From Brevibacillus sp. (GTDB lineage Bacteria > Bacillota > Bacilli > Brevibacillales > Brevibacillaceae), in contig JARDZO010000295.1 in the NCBI GenBank assembly GCA_029240815.1, positions 1-7,573 of the forward strand: a stretch of 7,573 nucleotides of DNA. The letters are read 5' to 3'. The translations under genes were made by a program, and so were the position numbers. Shown one piece after another: positions 5,081-7,573 of the stretch. The notes under the pieces were generated by a model that saw nothing but the letters and a program-made list of their open reading frames with translations, was not told where the DNA came from and ran no database searches. The number at the start of each line of letters is the position of its first letter. Position 1 is the stretch's first letter.

Positions 5081-6394
5081 TTAGCTCAATGAGTCGTTTT
5101 TTAGATTAACTTTTGTTTTGCTTTGAGACCATATAACCACTGGTATAAGTAAAAGTGCAACTCCTCCGCCAGCAAGCGACAACGTTGCATAGCTTGATTG
5201 AGCTACAACCATACCGGACAGCGCTCCTCCCGAAGCCCCGGCTAGTGCAATCGACACATCAATCGTTCCTTGAGTTTTTGCACGCGTTACCGGATTAGTT
5301 GCATCTACAATGATTGCTGTCCCACTGATTAAGCCAAAATTCCAACCGATTCCGAGCAATGATAGCGCAACAATAAGTACCAACATTGAATCCGGAGGAG
5401 CTACTGCGGCAACAATGCCTGCAAGCAATAGAACGCCCCCTGAGGCAAACGACATAGCTGTACGACCGACCTTATCAACTAGAACTCCTGTAAGGAGTGA
5501 GGGGAAATACATGGAGCCTATATGGATACCGATAACTAACCCTACATCCCCCAAGCTATGACCGTGATGTTTCATGTGGATAGGTGTCATTGTCATTATT
5601 GCAACCATAACGATTTGGGTTAAAATCATAACTGTAGCACCTACAACCAAGCCGCTGCTATTGCTTTTATCGACTCCCCTATCTTCATTAACTCCATGAC
5701 TCTGCCCCACTGATTGCTGCGATTTAAACACAGCCTTTGCAACGATGTATGGATCGGGACGCAGGAAAATTAAGAATACCATCCCTGCGAGAATATAAGC
5801 TGCTGCAGCTAGGATAAACGGACCTGCTAGTGCGGGAACGCCAATGGAGTTTGCAAAGTTGCCGGTGACCTCTACCATATTAGGGCCAGCAACTGCACCA
5901 AATGTGGTCGAAACCATTGCAATGCTAATTGCTTTCGCTCGCTGATTAGGCTTAGCTAAATCTGTTCCAGCATAACGGGCTTGTAGGTTTGTTGCCGTTC
6001 CAGCACCATAAACAAGTAGCGATACGAACAGGAGCACCACACTGTTATTTACCGATGCCATTATTACTCCTAGTGCACCAAGGCCCCCTGCGAAGAAGCC
6101 TGTTGCAAGCCCTAACCTGCGCCCGTAACGTTCTGAAAAACGTCCTACCAACAAGGCTGCTGCAGCGGAACCAAGGGTAATCAAAGCTGCGGGAACACCT
6201 GCATAACTTTCTGTTCCCAACATCTCTTGAGCAATCAGCGCGCCGACCGTTACACCAGCGGCAAGACCCGCACCCCCGAAAATTTGTGATAAGACCACTA
6301 TGAGTAAGGAACGCTTATACAGCTTTCTTTGCATATCCGTGGAATCAACGTAATGATGAATACTACTGTCTTTCATCGGGGGTTCATGCGTCAT
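5081..6394 (-). CDS. MFS transporter, probable drug/metabolite exporter
   Basis: A 437-residue major facilitator superfamily permease with about 12 hydrophobic helices in two halves joined by a hydrophilic loop (about 213-247). Motif A is clear in the first half, GRFSERYGRR (84-93), and in reduced form in the second, GVLVDKVGR (303-311). TPIHMKHHGHSLGDVG (270-285) before helix 8 and LGIGWNFGLISGTAI (347-361) are recognisable features of a bacterial MFS subgroup. The His-rich HMKHHGH looks like a family trait rather than proof of metal transport. ATG at 6394 follows AAAGGTGG by 9 nt. It lies 107 bp downstream of the ArsR-rhodanese gene on the same strand, and only a weak internal promoter candidate (TTGAGC, 17 bases, TTTAAA) is seen in the gap, so co-expression under that regulator is likely. 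Substrate unknown. Confidence 0.9.
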   Translation of the reverse strand: MTHEPPMKDSSIHHYVDSTDMQRKLYKRSLLIVVLSQIFGGAGLAAGVTVGALIAQEMLGTESYAGVPAALITLGSAAAALLVGRFSERYGRRLGLATGFFAGGLGALGVIMASVNNSVVLLFVSLLVYGAGTATNLQARYAGTDLAKPNQRAKAISIAMVSTTFGAVAGPNMVEVTGNFANSIGVPALAGPFILAAAAYILAGMVFLIFLRPDPYIVAKAVFKSQQSVGQSHGVNEDRGVDKSNSSGLVVGATVMILTQIVMVAIMTMTPIHMKHHGHSLGDVGLVIGIHIGSMYFPSLLTGVLVDKVGRTAMSFASGGVLLLAGIVAAVAPPDSMLVLIVALSLLGIGWNFGLISGTAIIVDATNPVTRAKTQGTIDVSIALAGASGGALSGMVVAQSSYATLSLAGGGVALLLIPVVIWSQSKTKVNLKNDSLS

Positions 6395-6422
6395 CGCTTA
6401 GAACCACCTTTCTAATTGTTAT

Positions 6423-6441
6423 TGACTCCTTTAAAAAGTCA
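6423..6441. repeat. Small inverted repeat in the gap before the MFS gene
   Basis: TGACT (6423-6427) and AGTCA (6437-6441) flank a TTTAAA-containing centre, about 30 bases before the transporter start. It overlaps the -10 region of a weak promoter candidate. It could be a minor operator or a chance A/T-rich repeat. Confidence 0.25.
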
Positions 6442-6501
6442 GCACCTTGCCGCTCAACTTTTGATCACGGATCCCTTCGCAAGATGATTCCAATTTCCAT
6501 A

Positions 6502-7182
6502 TTAAATGATCTCCTTTGTTGACATATTGGAGTGTTCCACATAGCGTTTCCACTCGTGTACGCCTTCTTCCAGGCGAGATGCTTTTATCCCCTTGCTCTT
6601 CATAATTTCAACGGCTTGGGCAGACATCAGGCAGTAGGGCCCCCGGCAATATGCGACAATCTCCTTATCCATTGGCAAGGAGGCAAGGTGTTTCTCCAAC
6701 TCTTCCATAGGTATAGAGATCGCGCCTGGAATATGGCCCGTTGCATATTCATCTTCCGGTCGTACGTCCAACAACACAACTTCTTTTCTCTCCATACGTT
6801 TAAGGAGTTCTTCTAAAGCTATGGGCTCCATACTGACCTGCTGATGCAATAGGTCGGATTTAAGTCTCTGCACTTCTACTAATTGCTTTTCACTGAGACG
6901 ATGCAAGGACACCATGAAGTCAGCTACAGAAAGTTCGGCAATTTCGTAAATCACAAAGTTACCTTTTTTATGAAAACGAACCAATCTCGAGTCGTGCAAC
7001 GTTTGCAAGTGCTGGGATACATTCGCAACACTCATGCCCGTTATCTTAGAGAGCTGGTCTACAGATTTGGGACCTTGAGCAAGCAAGTCAAGCAACTCCA
7101 AGCGTTTGGGGCTTGATAAACATTTACCGATACGCGCAAATTCCTGATACAACTGATCTTTCCATTCTCGCTCTATGCTCAC
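6502..7182 (-). CDS. ArsR-family regulator fused to a rhodanese domain
   Basis: A 226-residue two-domain protein. Residues about 10-95 are an ArsR/SmtB winged helix: LSSPKRLELLDLL (22-34), then helix-turn-helix residues VDQLSKITGMSVANVSQHLQ (41-60), with a lone Cys21 in GKCLSS. A linker helix leads to a rhodanese domain (about 120-215): LLDVRPEDEYATGHIPGAISIP (137-158 in part) and the active loop CRGPYC (179-184), with Cys179 as the expected persulfide carrier and Cys184 five residues on. The family normally represses its own operon and is thought to respond to sulfur, thiol-reactive or metalloid signals. The start is GTG at 7182, 8 nt after GAGGTG (7196-7191). A 28-bp palindrome and a sigma-A promoter lie directly upstream and an MFS gene downstream, a typical regulator-exporter layout. 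Confidence 0.93.
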   Translation of the reverse strand: MSIEREWKDQLYQEFARIGKCLSSPKRLELLDLLAQGPKSVDQLSKITGMSVANVSQHLQTLHDSRLVRFHKKGNFVIYEIAELSVADFMVSLHRLSEKQLVEVQRLKSDLLHQQVSMEPIALEELLKRMERKEVVLLDVRPEDEYATGHIPGAISIPMEELEKHLASLPMDKEIVAYCRGPYCLMSAQAVEIMKSKGIKASRLEEGVHEWKRYVEHSNMSTKEII

Positions 7183-7196
7183 GGTTCTTTCACCTC

Positions 7197-7224
7197 AACC
7201 ATTCAATTGTTCTATTGAATAGTT
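7197..7224. promoter_or_regulatory. ArsR-type operator, 28-bp imperfect palindrome
   Basis: ATTCAAT (7201-7207) and ATTGAAT (7214-7220) are a perfect inverted pair around TGTTCT. Extending outward gives 11-base arms with one mismatch over 28 bp. The site lies between the -10 box and the ribosome binding site of the ArsR-rhodanese gene. Known ArsR/SmtB operators have the same ATTCAA/TTGAAT core, so self-repression is strongly suggested. Confidence 0.78.
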
Positions 7225-7226
7225 AA

Positions 7227-7255
7227 AATATAAGGGCTCCTTCTTGTAGTGTCAA
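7227..7255 (-). promoter_or_regulatory. Sigma-A promoter of the ArsR-rhodanese/MFS operon
   Basis: On the - strand TTGACA (7255-7250, 6/6) is followed after exactly 17 bases by TATATT (7232-7227, 5/6). This is the best promoter in the window. The palindrome 7197-7224 begins just after the -10 box and should cover the transcription start, fitting repression by blocked initiation. Confidence 0.82.
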
Positions 7256-7295
7256 GAAATACTTCCTGTGGCACTATCGTACCCGTTAGCACAGC

Positions 7296-7321
7296 AAGGC
7301 TGCCAATAGGTTGGCAGCCTT
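7296..7321. terminator. 11-bp hairpin, terminator candidate
   Basis: AAGGCTGCCAA (7296-7306) and TTGGCAGCCTT (7311-7321) make an uninterrupted 11-bp stem with a 4-nt loop. It lies between the unidentified gene ending at 7462 and the promoter at 7255, where the upstream - strand transcript should end. Only a short T-run (TTT) follows, and that on the + strand. The arms share AGGCTGCC/GGCAGCCT with the hairpin at 5026-5048. Confidence 0.55.
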
Positions 7322-7353
7322 TAGGAATGTGTTCTGTGCCGTCCTTGGGCTGT

Positions 7354-7376
7354 AAACCCTGGCGTTTGCCAGGTTT
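7354..7376. terminator. Second hairpin in the 7183-7461 spacer
   Basis: CCTGGC (7358-7363) and GCCAGG (7368-7373) pair around GTTT; AAA and TTT outside extend the stem to 9 bp with one bulged C. On the + strand TTT ends the stem, on the - strand a GGGTTT follows. It may be part of a two-hairpin terminator region for the gene ending at 7462. The rest of the 279-bp spacer holds an A8 run (7414-7421) but no gene I can support. Confidence 0.4.
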
Positions 7377-7461
7377 CACGGAAGCCTCAAAACGATTCGA
7401 TTTCTTCCTCGCGAAAAAAAATAGCGAGCTGTTGCCGGAGGCATCAGTTGGCCTCTTACTT

Positions 7462-7573
7462 TTAAGACATACTTGCCAAATACTCCTCAAGACGATCCAT
7501 GGTCTGTTCGGCACCTGGGACGGCATATATTTTCACCTTATCGAATACAGCGGCATTTTCTTCAAAGACTGTG
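7462..7573 (-). CDS. C-terminal fragment of an unidentified protein (5' end outside window)
   Basis: On the - strand a frame open from the window edge (first complete codon 7572-7570) encodes 36 residues and stops at TAA 7464-7462. It includes VFEENAAVFDKVKIYAVPG and ends LEEYLASMS. The composition is that of a real soluble protein: acidic, amphipathic, with an ATG-independent open frame to the edge and a hairpin-rich spacer behind it. It recalls the final helix of small alpha/beta or START-like domain proteins, but too little is visible to name a family. Confidence 0.6.
   Translation of the reverse strand, partial: TVFEENAAVFDKVKIYAVPGAEQTMDRLEEYLASMS

Noticed and set aside
7408..7428. CTCGC/GCGAG stem around an A8 run as a terminator
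   Set aside because: The homopolymer is in the loop rather than after the stem, and the stem is only 5 bp.
7212..7526. - strand open frame of about 100 codons across the spacer and the partial gene
   Set aside because: It runs through two hairpins, the operon promoter and the palindrome, lacks a ribosome binding site, and conflicts with the better supported frame ending at 7462.

Overview
The window looks like a chromosomal stretch from a Gram-positive, endospore-lineage bacterium (Bacillales, Paenibacillaceae-like). This is inferred from near-perfect AGGAGG-type ribosome binding sites, use of GTG and TTG starts, A/T-rich intergenic spacers and the character of the protein families. No genus can be fixed from the sequence alone. 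It holds nine complete or partial protein genes, each from a small independent unit, and no rRNA, tRNA, CRISPR array or recognisable transposase.

Layout. (1) 1-579, + strand: the 3' part of an aquaporin Z-like water channel. (2) 675-1841, - strand, convergent with it: an unusual protein that joins an N-terminal XRE-type helix-turn-helix to the nucleotide-binding and C-terminal helical domains of an F1-ATPase beta subunit. The beta-barrel is missing, the Walker A lysine is gone, and a 14-residue tandem duplication interrupts the C-terminal helical domain. (3) 2008-2604, + strand, divergent from it: a Nudix hydrolase with a perfect Nudix box. The 166-bp divergent spacer carries a palindrome over the likely promoter of the fusion gene. 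(4) 2667-3370, - strand: a mazE-mazF toxin-antitoxin pair with a TAATG overlap and a repeat-rich operator-like sequence upstream. (5) 3554-4114, - strand: Ogt/MGMT DNA repair methyltransferase with a TTG start. (6) 4229-4732, - strand: DinB-superfamily metal-binding four-helix protein. (7) 4733-5080: a noncoding stretch with a strong hairpin near its right end. (8) 5081-7182, - strand: probable two-gene operon of an ArsR-rhodanese fusion regulator followed by a 12-helix MFS transporter, with a clear sigma-A promoter and a 28-bp imperfect palindrome between promoter and start. (9) 7462-7573, - strand: the C-terminal end of an unidentified protein.

How it fits together. The ArsR-rhodanese/MFS pair reads as a self-repressed export unit sensing a thiol-reactive or sulfur-related signal. 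MazEF is a standard autoregulated toxin-antitoxin module. The Ogt and DinB genes lie in tandem and may be co-transcribed. The item most likely to be undescribed is the HTH-F1-beta fusion: a probable DNA-binding protein whose ATPase module seems to have become a non-hydrolysing sensor or oligomerisation scaffold. Its divergent Nudix neighbour makes a nucleotide-related signal a testable idea, but that link is inference only.
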